A stretch of 64,000 nt of DNA from Actinomadura hibisca NBRC 15177 (GCF_001552635.1 NZ_BCRO01000037.1:52305-116304), one strand, 5' to 3'. Counted from the first letter of the stretch, positions 1 to 9,072 are shown. Notes: generated by a model not told the origin, from the sequence alone. Made by a program: numbers and translations.

Positions 1-2651
1 TTGCCCCCGCCCGCGGCCACCTTCTCACGCCGCTCGGCGAGCAGTTCGGCGGCGCGCTGGATGGTGATCGCCTCGACCTCGTCGCCCTTGCGCAGGCTCG
101 CGTTGGTCTCGCCGTCGGTGACGTACGGGCCGAACCGGCCCTCCTTCACCACCACCGGCTTGCCGCTGGCCGGGTCGTTGCCGAGCTCGCGCAGCGGCGG
201 CGCGGCGGCCGCGCGGCCCCGGCCCCGCTGCTTGGGCTGGGCCAGCAGCTCCTTGGCCTGGTCCAGCGTGACGGTGAACAGCTCGTCCTCCGACGCCAGC
301 GACCGGCTGTCGGTGCCGCGCTTGATGTACGGACCGAACCGGCCGTTCTGCGCGGTGACCGGCTCGCCGTCCAGCTCGCCCAGCACGCGCGGCAGCGACA
401 GCAGCTTCAACGCGTCGTCCAGCGTGACGGTGTCGAGCGACATCGTCTTGAACAACGATCCGGTGCGGGGCTTGGTGTCGGCCTTCTTGGTCCGCTTCTT
501 CTTCTCGCCCTCCGCCGGAGCCGGGGGCTCGGGCAGGATCTCGGTCACGTACGGGCCGAAACGCCCCGACTTCGCGACGATCGTGTGCCCGGTCGCCGGG
601 TCGACGCCCAGCTCTCGGTCGCCGGACGGCTGCGCGAACAGCTCCTCGGCCTTCTCCGCCGTCAGCTCGTCGGGCGCCAGGTCCTCGGGGATGTTGACGC
701 GCTCGCCGTCGCGGTCGAGGTAGGGCCCGTAGCGGCCGACGCGCACCATGATGTCGGTGTTCTTGATCGGGAACGAGCTGACGCCCTTGGCGTCGATGTC
801 CCCGATGTCGCCGGTCAGCTCCTTCAGGCCCTCCTCGCCGTTGTCGCCGAAGTAGAACCGGGTGAGCCAGCGCACCCGCTCGGCCTCACCGCGGGCGATC
901 TCGTCGAGACCGTCCTCCATGTGCGCGGTGAAGTCGTAGTCGACCAGGTTGCCGAAGTGCCGCTCCAGCAGGTTGATCACCGCGAACGCCAGGAAGGACG
1001 GCACCAGCGCGGTGCCCTTCTTGAAGACGTAGCCGCGGTCCAGGATCGTGCCGATGATCGAGGCGTAGGTGGAGGGCCGGCCGATCTCGCGGTCCTCCAG
1101 CTCCTTGACCAGGCTGGCCTCGGTGTAGCGGGCGGGCGGCTTGGTCGAGTGGCCCGTCGCCTCCACCGAGCGCGCCGACAGCGGGTCGCTCTCGGCCAGG
1201 TTCGGCAGCCGCCGCTCGGCGTCGTCGCGGTCGGTCGACGGGTCGTCGGCGCCCTCGACGTAGGCCTTCAGGAAGCCGTGGAAGGTGATCGTCTTACCGG
1301 TCGCGCCGAACTCGGCGACCTCGCCCTGCGTCGACTCGCCGGTCACCCGGATCGACACCGACTGGCCGACCGCATCCTTCATCTGCGAGGCGATCGTGCG
1401 CTTCCAGATCAGCTCGTACAGCCGGAACTGGTCGCCGCCCAGGGCCGTCTCGGCGGGGGTGCGAAACACCTCGCCCGCCGGGCGGATCGCCTCGTGCGCC
1501 TCCTGGGCGTTCTTGACCTTGGAGGCGTACACGCGCGGCTTGTCCGGCACGTACTGCGCGCCGAACAGCGCCGACGCCTGCCGCCGGGCCGCGGTGATCG
1601 CGGTCTCCGACAGGGTGATGGAGTCGGTGCGCATGTAGGTGATGAAGCCGTTCTCGTACAACTTCTGCGCGACCGACATCGTGTACTTGGCGGAGAAGCC
1701 CAGCTTGCGGCTGGCCTCCTGCTGCAGCGTGGTGGTGCGGAACGGCGGGTAGGGCTTGCGCGTGTACGGCTTGGACTCGACCGACTTGACCGCGTAGGGG
1801 CGGTCGGCCAGCCGCTGCGCCAGGCCGCGCGCCGCCTGCTCGTCGAGGTGGAGCACGTTCGCGCTGGCGGTCTTGAGGACGCCCTCGGAGGAGAAGTCGC
1901 GGCCCTGCGCGACGCGCCTGCCGTCGACGGCGACCAGGCCCGCCTTGAACGCGGTGGGCTCCTCCTCGCGGCCGGTGTCGAACTCGGCCTGGATGTCCCA
2001 GTAGTCGGCCGGGACGAACGCGATGCGGTCGCGCTCGCGCTCCACCACCAGCCGGGTCGCCACCGACTGCACGCGGCCCGCCGACAGCTTCGGCATGATC
2101 TTCTTCCACAGGACCGGGCTGACCTCGTAGCCGTACAGCCGGTCGAGGATGCGCCGGGTCTCCTGGGCGTCCACCAGGCGCAGGTTGAGCTCGCGCGGGT
2201 TGGCGGCGGCCTGCTGGATGGCGTCCTTGGTGATCTCGTTGAAGGTCATCCGGTGCACCGGGACCTTGGGCTTGAGGACCTCCTGCAGGTGCCAGGCGAT
2301 CGCCTCGCCCTCGCGGTCCTCGTCGGTGGCCAGGAAGAGTTCGTCGGCCTCGGCCAGCAGCTTCCTGAGCTTGGCGACCTGCGCCTTCTTGTCGGAGTTG
2401 ATCACGTAGAGCGGCTCGAAGCCGTGCTCGACGTTCACGCCGAGCTTGGCCCACGGCTCGCCCTCGTACTTGGCCGGCACCTCCGAGGCGCTCCCGGGCA
2501 GGTCCCGGATGTGGCCGATACTGGACTCCACGATGTAGCCACGGCCCAGGTACCCCGCGATCGTCTTCGCCTTCGCCGGCGACTCGACGATCACCAGGCG
2601 GGTACCGCCCCCGGCCCGGCCGCTCTTCGCGGTGCCGTTCTTGGCTGGCAC
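1..2651 (-). CDS. topA: DNA topoisomerase I (3' end cut by window)
   Basis: Type IA topoisomerase that relaxes negative supercoils by a transient 5'-phosphotyrosine. The N-terminus reads as a TOPRIM domain (VIVESPAKAKTI near residue 20, TDEDREGEAIAWH near residue 110). The active-site tyrosine lies in GFITYMRTDS near residue 340. The C-terminal part has at least four copies of a GRFGPY/GRYGPY motif, the repeat type of actinobacterial TopA, in place of zinc fingers. The GTG start at 2651 is chosen because GGAG sits 5-8 bases upstream and the protein then begins PAKNGTAKSG. The end lies before base 1, so the extreme C-terminus is missing. The gene is divergent from the DUF5703 gene across 235 bp. 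Confidence 0.96.
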   Translation of the reverse strand, partial: MPAKNGTAKSGRAGGGTRLVIVESPAKAKTIAGYLGRGYIVESSIGHIRDLPGSASEVPAKYEGEPWAKLGVNVEHGFEPLYVINSDKKAQVAKLRKLLAEADELFLATDEDREGEAIAWHLQEVLKPKVPVHRMTFNEITKDAIQQAAANPRELNLRLVDAQETRRILDRLYGYEVSPVLWKKIMPKLSAGRVQSVATRLVVERERDRIAFVPADYWDIQAEFDTGREEEPTAFKAGLVAVDGRRVAQGRDFSSEGVLKTASANVLHLDEQAARGLAQRLADRPYAVKSVESKPYTRKPYPPFRTTTLQQEASRKLGFSAKYTMSVAQKLYENGFITYMRTDSITLSETAITAARRQASALFGAQYVPDKPRVYASKVKNAQEAHEAIRPAGEVFRTPAETALGGDQFRLYELIWKRTIASQMKDAVGQSVSIRVTGESTQGEVAEFGATGKTITFHGFLKAYVEGADDPSTDRDDAERRLPNLAESDPLSARSVEATGHSTKPPARYTEASLVKELEDREIGRPSTYASIIGTILDRGYVFKKGTALVPSFLAFAVINLLERHFGNLVDYDFTAHMEDGLDEIARGEAERVRWLTRFYFGDNGEEGLKELTGDIGDIDAKGVSSFPIKNTDIMVRVGRYGPYLDRDGERVNIPEDLAPDELTAEKAEELFAQPSGDRELGVDPATGHTIVAKSGRFGPYVTEILPEPPAPAEGEKKKRTKKADTKPRTGSLFKTMSLDTVTLDDALKLLSLPRVLGELDGEPVTAQNGRFGPYIKRGTDSRSLASEDELFTVTLDQAKELLAQPKQRGRGRAAAAPPLRELGNDPASGKPVVVKEGRFGPYVTDGETNASLRKGDEVEAITIQRAAELLAERREKVAAGGG

Positions 2652-2886
2652 AGTCGCTCCAACCTCGCTGTCTGGTCTCACTAGTACGGGCTTGCTACAA
2701 CGTTGCTCGACGCCGCCTTCATGCCCGCCCGCCCCCGCCGGTCGAACCGGGGGCGGCGGCCGCGGCTCCGGCGGTCGGGCGCCGGGCCCGGTGCGGCACG
2801 GGCCTCCGACAGGATGACACGTCCCCGTCGGAGGTGCCGACCGCGGTCGGCACCGGAGGAGCCCCTCCGTTCACCGACGGGCCATA
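2652..2886. other. Divergent intergenic region topA / DUF5703 gene
   Basis: 235 bp between two divergent starts; it must contain the promoters of both. GC-rich, with no convincing ORF, repeat or operator seen. Confidence 0.4.
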
Positions 2887-3081
2887 ATGGTCGCGATGGT
2901 GGAGTACACCTACCTCGTCCTGCGACTGCCGCGCGGCACCACCCGAGACACCGCCCGGCAGATCCTCACCGAGCACGCCGAGCGCGGCGGCTGGGAGATC
3001 GATCGGTTGCGCCTCTACCCCGACGGTAGCCGCCGAATCCAACTCCGGCGAAAGATCATCCGTCAGGTCCGTACGTTCTGA
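2887..3081 (+). CDS. DUF5703 family small protein
   Basis: A 64-residue protein with the pattern of the actinobacterial DUF5703 family: an EYxxLVLRLPR opening, a central HAERGGWEIDRLRLY and a basic RRKIIRQ tail. Function is unknown. The second ATG at 2896 (MVEYTY) is an equally plausible start and fits family length better. It is monocistronic and followed by two terminator-like hairpins. No cysteines, signal peptide or membrane segment are present, so it is probably cytoplasmic. Confidence 0.8.
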   Translation: MVAMVEYTYLVLRLPRGTTRDTARQILTEHAERGGWEIDRLRLYPDGSRRIQLRRKIIRQVRTF

Positions 3082-3156
3082 CCGGTCCCGCCCGGAGCGT
3101 AGCACTACGTACGAATCCTATGACGTGCGGTAACCATACTGTCCCGGACAGGGCTC

Positions 3157-3189
3157 CGCCCGTCCCGGACCGCGCCTCCGGGACGGGCG
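3157..3189 (+). terminator. GC-rich hairpin after DUF5703 gene
   Basis: A perfect 12-bp inverted repeat (arms 3157-3168 and 3178-3189, 9-nt loop) lies 75 bp after the DUF5703 stop. No T-tract follows, as is common for actinomycete terminators. Confidence 0.55.
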
Positions 3190-3266
3190 AAGCGGCTGCG
3201 GCGACCTCCTGGAGATCAACGGGACCTTGGCGGCCGGTTGACCGTTTCCGGGGCTTTTCTCCAGGT

Positions 3267-3303
3267 CGCCGCCCTCGCGGGGATGATCCTCGCGAGGGCG
3301 GCG
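3267..3303. terminator. GC-rich hairpin between convergent genes
   Basis: A perfect 13-bp stem (3267-3279 with 3291-3303, 11-nt loop) lies between the DUF5703 gene (+) and the chaplin gene (-). Being symmetric it could serve either strand. The rest of the 3082-3575 gap holds no supported gene. Confidence 0.55.
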
Positions 3304-3575
3304 GTCCGGCGGTCCCGCCCAGCGTCCGCGTCAGGTCGACGCGTCCGTGCCACCCGGGCGGGTGCCGCCGTCGGTCGTGCCGTGCGACCTCCTCGTGCGG
3401 GCCGATCCGGCTGATCGGCGTCCGCGGGGAGGACGGTTATGCGTGGTTCGCGGCGGTATCACCGTGAACCGGCGGCCGTCAGGTGGTCCGGTGGCGGCCG
3501 GGGCCTCCGTGACCGTCGAGCCGCTCGACGGCCGGAAGGCCCGTGGCCACCGGGGTCACCCGGACGGCCGGTGGA

Positions 3576-5972
3576 TCAGCGGCGGCCGAGGCGGAAGCGG
3601 CGGGACAGGGCCGCCGCGCCCGACATGGCCGTCATCATCGCGGCGGCGGCCAGCACCCACAGGGAGCCGCCGCGCTCGTCGCCGCCGCCGACGGGGGCGA
3701 TCGCCGCGACCGGCTTGATCGCGCCGAGGTCGCCGGTCGCGCCCTCGGCGACGCCGGTCACGCCGGCGGTCTTGTCGGTGACGCCGCCGACCTCGGGGGC
3801 CTTGATGTCACCGGAGACGGGCAGCGCGCCCAGGCCGGGCAGCTTGACGCCCTCCAGCGCGGGGACGCCGGTGGCGGGCAGCGGGGTGTTCGGCAGCCCG
3901 GCGGCGGGCAGACCCTGGGTGCGGGCGGCCGGGGCCGGGGCCATCGGCGTGACCGGGACGGCGGGGACGGTGCGCAGCACGCCGTTGCCGGGCAGGCCCG
4001 GGATCTTGGGCAGGCCGACCGGGGACTTGGCGGCGTCCACCGGGGGCTTGGCGGTGTCGACCGGCGCGTTCACCGGCAGCGACTTGGACTTCGGCTTGGG
4101 CACCAGGCCGCCGAGCACCGGCAGCGACTCCGGCTTGGGCGGCAGCGTGCCGACCATGGGGAGGCTCCCGATGGGGGGCTTCGGCTTCGCGGCGCGCGCC
4201 CGCTCGTCGAGGGCGGGGGCGACGGGGAGCTGGCCGGTGACCTGCTGGACGCCGGGCAGGGCGGGCAGGCCCGCCACCGGGACGCCGGGCAGCGCGTTGC
4301 CGGGCAGCGCCTCGCCGGACAGGGCGCTGGCGGGCAGCGCGTTGGCGGGGAGGACGTTGCTGGACAGAGCGTCGGTGGGCAGGGCGCTGGCGGGCAGCAC
4401 GTTGCCGGGCAGCACGTTGCCCGCCGACGCCTGGCGGGAGGCGGCGGGCGCCTGGGCGAGGCCGGTGGGCGCGGCGGGCAGCTTCGGCAGCGCGGGCATC
4501 GCCGCGGCCGGGCTCACCGGCAGCGCCTTGGCCAGCTCGGGGACGGCGGGCAGGGCGGGCACGCCCGCGGCCCCGGTCCCCGGGACGGCGGGCAGGCCAG
4601 GCACGCCCGCGGTCCTGCTCCCCTGCTCGTAGGACTGGTAGCCGCCCCAGCTCGGGCCGTCGTCGCACTGCGGCTTGGGCTTGCCCGCGACCGCGACGAC
4701 GTTGCCGCACACGTCCACCGGGGCCTTGCCCGGGGCGTTGACCTGGTTGCCGCCCTTGGTGTGGTTGCCCGAACCCTGCGGGCCCTCCACGACCGCGCTG
4801 CCGTCGCACCCGGCGGCCGCCGAGCCCAGCACCGCGACGGCGTTGCCGCACACGTTCACCGGGATGTTCACCGGCGCGTTGGCCTGGTTCCCGGCCAGCA
4901 CGCCGGACTGCCCGCTGGTGGTCTGGCCGCCGCCCGAGCTGCTGCGCACGTGCGCGCCGCCCTGGCAGAACGCCCCGGCCTCGCCCAGCACCGCGACCGC
5001 GTTGCCGCAGGCGCTGACCGGGACGCTGACGGGCGCGTTGGCCTGGTTGCCGCCCAGCACGCTGTAGTCGCCGTTGGTCTGCTGGCCGCCGGAGCCGTGC
5101 CCGCCGTTGCGGACCGAGGCGCCGCCGTCGCAGTCGGCGACCGCGTTGCCCACGGCGTTGCCGCAGACGTCGACCGGGGCGCTGATCGGGGCGTTGACCT
5201 GGTTGCCGCCGCCGACGCTGGACTTGCCGGAGGTCTTCTGCCCGGCGCCGGTGTGGCCGCCGTTCTTGACGGTCGCGCCGCCCTCGCAGCCCGCCACCGC
5301 CTCGCCGAAGATCGCGGCGGCGTTGCCACAGATGTTGACCGGTGCCGAGACCGGCGCGTTCACCTGGTTGCCCGCGATGACGCCGGACTGGCCGGAGGTG
5401 AGCTGGCCGCCGCCGCTGCCGTTGTCGGCCTTCGCGCCGCCCTTGCAGCCCGCGTCGGCCGAGCCGAAGATCGCCGCGGCGTTGCCGCAGGCGTTGACGG
5501 GCACCGAGATCGGGGCGTTGACCTGGTTGCCGGAGGCGACGCCGGACTGGCCGGAGGTCTTCTGGCCGCCGCCCCCGCTGTTGTTGACGGTCGCACCGCC
5601 CTTGCAGCCGGCCTCGGCCTGGCCGAACAGCGCCAGCGAGTTGCCGCAGGCGTTGACCGGGGCCGAGATCGGCGCGTTGACCTGGTTGCCGGACGCGACG
5701 CCGTGCTTGCCGGAGGTGGTCTGGCCGCCGCCGCTGCCGCCGTTGTGGACGTGCGCGCCGCCCTTGGAGGCGGCGGTGCCGTTGCCGACGGCGTTGCCGC
5801 TGACGTCGATCGGCGCGGAGACCGGCAGGTTGACCTGGTTGCCGCCGAGGACGCCGGACTCGCCGCTGGTGGTGTCGGCGAAGGCGGTGGCGGGGACGAC
5901 GGTGGCGCCGAGCGCGACAAAGCTCGCGGTGAGCGCGACGCTACGGGCGGTGCCCTTGGCCCACGTTCGCAT
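3576..5972 (-). CDS. Long chaplin with eight chaplin repeats and membrane anchor
   Basis: Chaplins are secreted amyloid-forming surfactants that coat aerial hyphae of filamentous actinomycetes. This 798-residue precursor has a signal peptide (cleavage likely after ATAFA, residue 32). Eight chaplin-type units follow to about residue 410, each built on GNQVNAPxSxPVxxCGN with a second cysteine. The first unit has SGN where others have CGN and lacks both cysteines. A long Pro/Ala/Leu/Gly-rich stalk with repeated LPxxALP-type units covers roughly 430-750, and a C-terminal hydrophobic segment ends in RRFRLGRR. That tail looks like a wall-sorting tail, but no LPxTG sits immediately before it; LPATG occurs well upstream. 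Streptomyces long chaplins have two units, so this is unusual. The secreted-protein gene at 6153-6920 lies upstream on the same strand. Confidence 0.88.
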   Translation of the reverse strand: MRTWAKGTARSVALTASFVALGATVVPATAFADTTSGESGVLGGNQVNLPVSAPIDVSGNAVGNGTAASKGGAHVHNGGSGGGQTTSGKHGVASGNQVNAPISAPVNACGNSLALFGQAEAGCKGGATVNNSGGGGQKTSGQSGVASGNQVNAPISVPVNACGNAAAIFGSADAGCKGGAKADNGSGGGQLTSGQSGVIAGNQVNAPVSAPVNICGNAAAIFGEAVAGCEGGATVKNGGHTGAGQKTSGKSSVGGGNQVNAPISAPVDVCGNAVGNAVADCDGGASVRNGGHGSGGQQTNGDYSVLGGNQANAPVSVPVSACGNAVAVLGEAGAFCQGGAHVRSSSGGGQTTSGQSGVLAGNQANAPVNIPVNVCGNAVAVLGSAAAGCDGSAVVEGPQGSGNHTKGGNQVNAPGKAPVDVCGNVVAVAGKPKPQCDDGPSWGGYQSYEQGSRTAGVPGLPAVPGTGAAGVPALPAVPELAKALPVSPAAAMPALPKLPAAPTGLAQAPAASRQASAGNVLPGNVLPASALPTDALSSNVLPANALPASALSGEALPGNALPGVPVAGLPALPGVQQVTGQLPVAPALDERARAAKPKPPIGSLPMVGTLPPKPESLPVLGGLVPKPKSKSLPVNAPVDTAKPPVDAAKSPVGLPKIPGLPGNGVLRTVPAVPVTPMAPAPAARTQGLPAAGLPNTPLPATGVPALEGVKLPGLGALPVSGDIKAPEVGGVTDKTAGVTGVAEGATGDLGAIKPVAAIAPVGGGDERGGSLWVLAAAAMMTAMSGAAALSRRFRLGRR

Positions 5973-6152
5973 GATGGCTCCGTTCGGGGGAGGTTCGCTG
6001 ACTTGTCTGGACGGATCGAGATCTGGGCGTGCGGCGGCCGGGGAAAGGCGGTCGCACGGGTTATCTCGGGAGATGACGGACGCCAGGGGGCGTCACGTCC
6101 CGGCCACGGCCCGAGCCGCTCGGGACGGGGACCGGAGTTTTCTGGACGCGCG

Positions 6153-6920
6153 CTAGTCGGGCGCGAAGGACGGCTCGTCCGCTGCGGTGCGGACGGCCGG
6201 GGGCACCGCGCCTGGGGCGCGCAGCAGCACGCCTCGGGGACGGTTCAGTGCCCAGGGGCGGCGGGTCGGCGCGGCGCCGATCCCGCCGATGAGGATCAGG
6301 CCGGAGGCCGGCAGGACCGACCCGGCCTCGGCGAGCACCGGGAGCGGCGGGGCCAGGGACCGGGCGTTGCCGACCTGGTCGGCCGCTTCGGGAGCGGCGT
6401 GCCGCTTGGAGTGCTGCGCCTTGCGGACGTGGGCGCGCTCGGCGGGCCCGGCCTTCTTGGCGGGGCGCCGGGGCGTCCACGAGACGTCCGCCGCCTTGCG
6501 GACGGCGGGCGCCTGGACCTTGTCGGCGGCCTGCGCCTGCGGGACGGCCCGCTCGACGTGCCGCGCGCTCGGGGCGGCGGGCACGGCGACGGGCGGCACG
6601 GTCGGGGTGACCGGCCGCCGGTTCTTGACGACCTCGTCCGCGATGGCGCGGACGGGCAGCGCGGGGCGCGGGGCCCGGTGCGCGTGATCGGTGGCGGTCT
6701 GGGCGACGCGGACGGCGTCGCCCAGCACCGGGGCGTCGGTGACGACGCGCGCGGCGTCGGCCGGGGACGGCCCGTCGGCGTGCGCCTGCGCGGCGCCGCC
6801 GAGCAGCCAGCCGGCGGCCAGGAGGCCGAGGACGACCAGGAGCCTGCGGACCGCCCGGCTGGCGGCGACACGGCACAGCAGGGCGGAGACCGCCCGCGTC
6901 AGTGCCGAGTCGAACGCCAC
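6153..6920 (-). CDS. Secreted/membrane hypothetical protein upstream of chaplin
   Basis: 255 residues, family not recognised. Residues 25-48 form a hydrophobic signal or anchor (LLVVLGLLAAGWLLGG then AAQAHADG, a plausible signal-peptidase site). The mature part is Ala/Pro/Arg-rich and low in complexity, with no cysteines. A short hydrophobic stretch (LPASGLILIGGIGAA) lies near residue 210, followed by a basic tail, reminiscent of a degenerate sorting signal. It lies 180 bp upstream of the chaplin gene on the same strand, so a role at the hyphal surface is a reasonable inference from context only. Confidence 0.65.
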   Translation of the reverse strand: MAFDSALTRAVSALLCRVAASRAVRRLLVVLGLLAAGWLLGGAAQAHADGPSPADAARVVTDAPVLGDAVRVAQTATDHAHRAPRPALPVRAIADEVVKNRRPVTPTVPPVAVPAAPSARHVERAVPQAQAADKVQAPAVRKAADVSWTPRRPAKKAGPAERAHVRKAQHSKRHAAPEAADQVGNARSLAPPLPVLAEAGSVLPASGLILIGGIGAAPTRRPWALNRPRGVLLRAPGAVPPAVRTAADEPSFAPD

Positions 6921-7021
6921 AGGTGCTCCCCACCGATCGTCAAGAACGGGTCATCCCGCTCCCTACGTTTGGTGACCGTAGCACCACGGATCGCACCCGT
7001 GACGGCAATACGGAGAGAAAT

Positions 7022-8347
7022 TCAGGCGTGATCAAGGAAATGTTCGAGAACGCGCACGCCGAAGCGCAGCCCGTCCACCGGGACCCTTTCGTCGATTCCG
7101 TGGAACATTCCGGAAAAGTCCAATTCCGGGGGAAGCCGGAGCGGCGCGAACCCGTAGCAGCGCATGCCGAGCTTGGCGAAGTGCTTGGCGTCGGTGCCGC
7201 CGCTGAGGCAGTAGGGCACGGGCAGGGCGCCCTCGTCCTCCGAGAGGAGGGCGCGCTCCATGGCGGCGACGAGGGCGCCTTCGTACTCGACTTCCAGCGC
7301 CTGGTCGTTGTAGACGAAATCCCGCTTGACGTCCGGTCCGAGAAGTTCGTCCACGACGGAGAAGAATTCGGCCTCATAACCGGGCAGATAACGGCCGTCG
7401 ACCTGAGCGGTGGCCGTCTGCGGAATGACGTTGGTCTTGTACCCGGCGTCCAGCCGCGTCGGGTTGAGGGTGTGCCGGAGGGTGGCGCCGATCATCCGGG
7501 CGAGCGGCCCGATCTTCTCCAGGCACGCCTCGGGGTCCCGCGGATCGAACTCGACGCCGTAGGCCATGCAGGCACGTTCGAGGAAGGCTCGCACGGTCTT
7601 GGTCATCTGGACGGGGAACTCGTGCGCCCCGAGCCGCGCGACAGCAGCAGCAACAGCCGTGACGGCGTTGTCCGGATGGACCATGGACCCGTGCCCGGCC
7701 GTCCCGGTGGCGGTGAGGTTCATCCAGGCGATGCCCTTCTCGGCCGCCTCGATGAGGTACATGCGCTTGTCACCGGGAACCGTGAGGCTGAACCCGCCGA
7801 CCTCGCCGACGGCCTCGGTGCACCCGTCGAACAGCTCGGGATGCTCCTCGACGAGCCACTGCGCGCCGTACTTGCCCCCGGCCTCCTCATCGGCGAGGAA
7901 GGCGAGCACGATGTCGCGCGGGGGCCTGCGCCCTTCCCGGAGCCGCTGGCGGACGACGGCGAGCATCATCGCGTCCATGTCCTTCATGTCGACGGCCCCG
8001 CGCCCCCAGACGCACCCGTCGGCGATCTCTCCCCCGAACGGATCGCGCGACCAGTCCTCTTTCTTGGCGGGCACGACGTCGAGATGCCCATGCAGGAGCA
8101 GAGCATCGCGCGAGGAGTCCTCCCCCTCAATACGAGCGACGACGCTGGCACGCCCGGGATGCGACTCCAGGATCTTCGCCTCCAGCCCGACCTCGTCCAG
8201 CGCGGCGGCGACGTACTCGGCGGCCGCCCGCTCCCCGGGCCCGGAGTTGTCCCCGGGGTTGCTGGTGTCGATCCGGATCAGCTCCTGGCAGAGCCGGACG
8301 ACCTCGTCCTCAGCGGTGGGCCGATGAGCCACAGTGATCACCTTCAC
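7022..8347 (-). CDS. M20 family metallopeptidase / deacylase
   Basis: A 441-residue cytoplasmic dizinc hydrolase of the M20/ArgE/DapE/CPG2 group, which removes acyl or amino-acid groups from small peptides or amino acids. Visible ligands and motifs: LLLHGHLDVVP (first His), VWGRGAVDMK (bridging Asp), LADEEAGG (catalytic Glu-Glu) and GGTDAKHF near the C-terminus. Substrate cannot be read from sequence. The GTG at 8347 gives MKVITVAHRP; an alternative GTG at 8332 (MAHRPTAEDE) has a better Shine-Dalgarno (AAGG 8 nt upstream) and may be the true start. It is the last chromosomal gene before tRNA-Leu, which is divergent. Confidence 0.92.
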   Translation of the reverse strand: MKVITVAHRPTAEDEVVRLCQELIRIDTSNPGDNSGPGERAAAEYVAAALDEVGLEAKILESHPGRASVVARIEGEDSSRDALLLHGHLDVVPAKKEDWSRDPFGGEIADGCVWGRGAVDMKDMDAMMLAVVRQRLREGRRPPRDIVLAFLADEEAGGKYGAQWLVEEHPELFDGCTEAVGEVGGFSLTVPGDKRMYLIEAAEKGIAWMNLTATGTAGHGSMVHPDNAVTAVAAAVARLGAHEFPVQMTKTVRAFLERACMAYGVEFDPRDPEACLEKIGPLARMIGATLRHTLNPTRLDAGYKTNVIPQTATAQVDGRYLPGYEAEFFSVVDELLGPDVKRDFVYNDQALEVEYEGALVAAMERALLSEDEGALPVPYCLSGGTDAKHFAKLGMRCYGFAPLRLPPELDFSGMFHGIDERVPVDGLRFGVRVLEHFLDHA

Positions 8348-8413
8348 GCCTGGGAGTCCCGTACCCGACCATGGTGCCCCTCGATCGACTTCGCCGCGAC
8401 TCCGGACCTTTGG

Positions 8414-8419
8414 TATGGT
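8414..8419 (+). promoter_or_regulatory. Candidate -10 element for tRNA-Leu
   Basis: TATGGT lies 37 bp upstream of the first base of the tRNA and fits the actinomycete TANNNT -10. No strong -35 is seen. Confidence 0.3.
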
Positions 8420-8455
8420 GAAGCCCGCCGCAGCAGCACTGCGGCATGCACACCT

Positions 8456-8541
8456 GTCCGGGTGGCGGAATAGGCAGACGCGCTAGCTTGAGGTGCTAGT
8501 GCCCTTTACGGGGCATGGGGGTTCAAGTCCCCCCTCGGACA
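8456..8541 (+). tRNA. tRNA-Leu (anticodon GAG)
   Basis: Class II tRNA of 86 nt without encoded CCA. The acceptor stem is GTCCGGG (8456-8462) with CTCGGAC (8534-8540) and discriminator A at 8541. The anticodon stem CTAGC/GCTAG encloses the loop TTGAGGT, placing GAG at 8490-8492. A long variable arm and a GTTCAAG T-loop follow. The 3' end is the left attachment site of the adjoining island, and the tRNA remains intact. Confidence 0.95.
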
Positions 8542-8542
8542 C
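8528..8542 (+). repeat. Left attachment repeat (attL) within tRNA-Leu 3' end
   Basis: 15-bp sequence TCCCCCCTCGGACAC, identical to 17143-17157. It covers the T-arm 3' strand and the acceptor 3' strand, the usual crossover region of tyrosine-recombinase elements. Confidence 0.7.
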
Positions 8543-8585
8543 GCACCGTTCCCCCAAATCGGGGGTCACGGGATGACACGATCCG

Positions 8586-8615
8586 ATCCGGGTCGAGGTT
8601 CGCCTCGGCCCGGAT
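8586..8615 (+). terminator. Intrinsic terminator after tRNA-Leu
   Basis: 13-bp stem (8586-8598 with 8603-8615, one G-T pair) closed by a TTCG tetraloop and followed by a T-rich tail (TTCGTGTTTT). It lies 45 bp after the tRNA, inside the island. Confidence 0.75.
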
Positions 8616-8653
8616 TTCGTGTTTTCCGGTGCTTGTTCGTCAGACAGGCGCTT

Positions 8654-9070
8654 CTACGCAAGAACGGTCGCCAGGTCAGGCAACTGGCCTTTGGGAAAGT
8701 AGATGTTGCTGTAGTCGGCCAGTCCTTCGGGGCCGAGCCAGACTTTGGAGTCCCAGCCGTCGTCGGCCTTGGTCGTCAGCCGCGGGGCGAACTGCTCGTT
8801 GAGGCTGAGGGTTTCCATCAGGGCATGCGCGTCGTCCAGCGGCATCTTCAGCCAGGCATAGCCGCGCAGGAAGGCGTGCCAGCGCTTCGGGACGGGCCAC
8901 ATGCCGCCGCTCGCCATGGCTTCGCCGACGTCCTGGCAGCTCATCAGGGTGGTGAGCTTGCGGTCCCACAAGGCTTGGATCACTGGCGCCATGTCGAGGT
9001 CGATGGCGGCTGTCAGGCCGCTGGGCGTGCGCAGCGAGCGAGTGGGGTGGACGTCGGTGATACGAGGCAT
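8654..9070 (-). CDS. Island hypothetical protein
   Basis: 138 residues, family not recognised. It has a conserved-looking core (LDMAPVIQALWDRKLTTLMSCQDVGE) with a single cysteine followed by a Trp/Tyr-rich half, the look of a small globular cytoplasmic protein. It follows the kinase-like gene on the same strand with a gap of 2 bp, suggesting translational coupling and a shared operon with DUF397. Confidence 0.6.
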   Translation of the reverse strand: MPRITDVHPTRSLRTPSGLTAAIDLDMAPVIQALWDRKLTTLMSCQDVGEAMASGGMWPVPKRWHAFLRGYAWLKMPLDDAHALMETLSLNEQFAPRLTTKADDGWDSKVWLGPEGLADYSNIYFPKGQLPDLATVLA

Positions 9071-9072
9071 GG

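Noticed and set aside
585..2684. Long open frame opposite topA, and similar frames at 3543-7031, 27550-30681 and 35155-40806
   Set aside because: Antisense frames kept open by high GC; they lack domains and ribosome sites and run across several real genes.
4660..5900. Regularly spaced repeats that might suggest a CRISPR array
   Set aside because: Repeats are about 150-190 bp apart, diverged and in frame; they encode the chaplin units.
8596..8616. Second tRNA or partial tRNA near the right repeat at 17143
   Set aside because: Only 15 bp of the 3' end are present there; no anticodon arm or acceptor 5' strand, so it is an attachment repeat.
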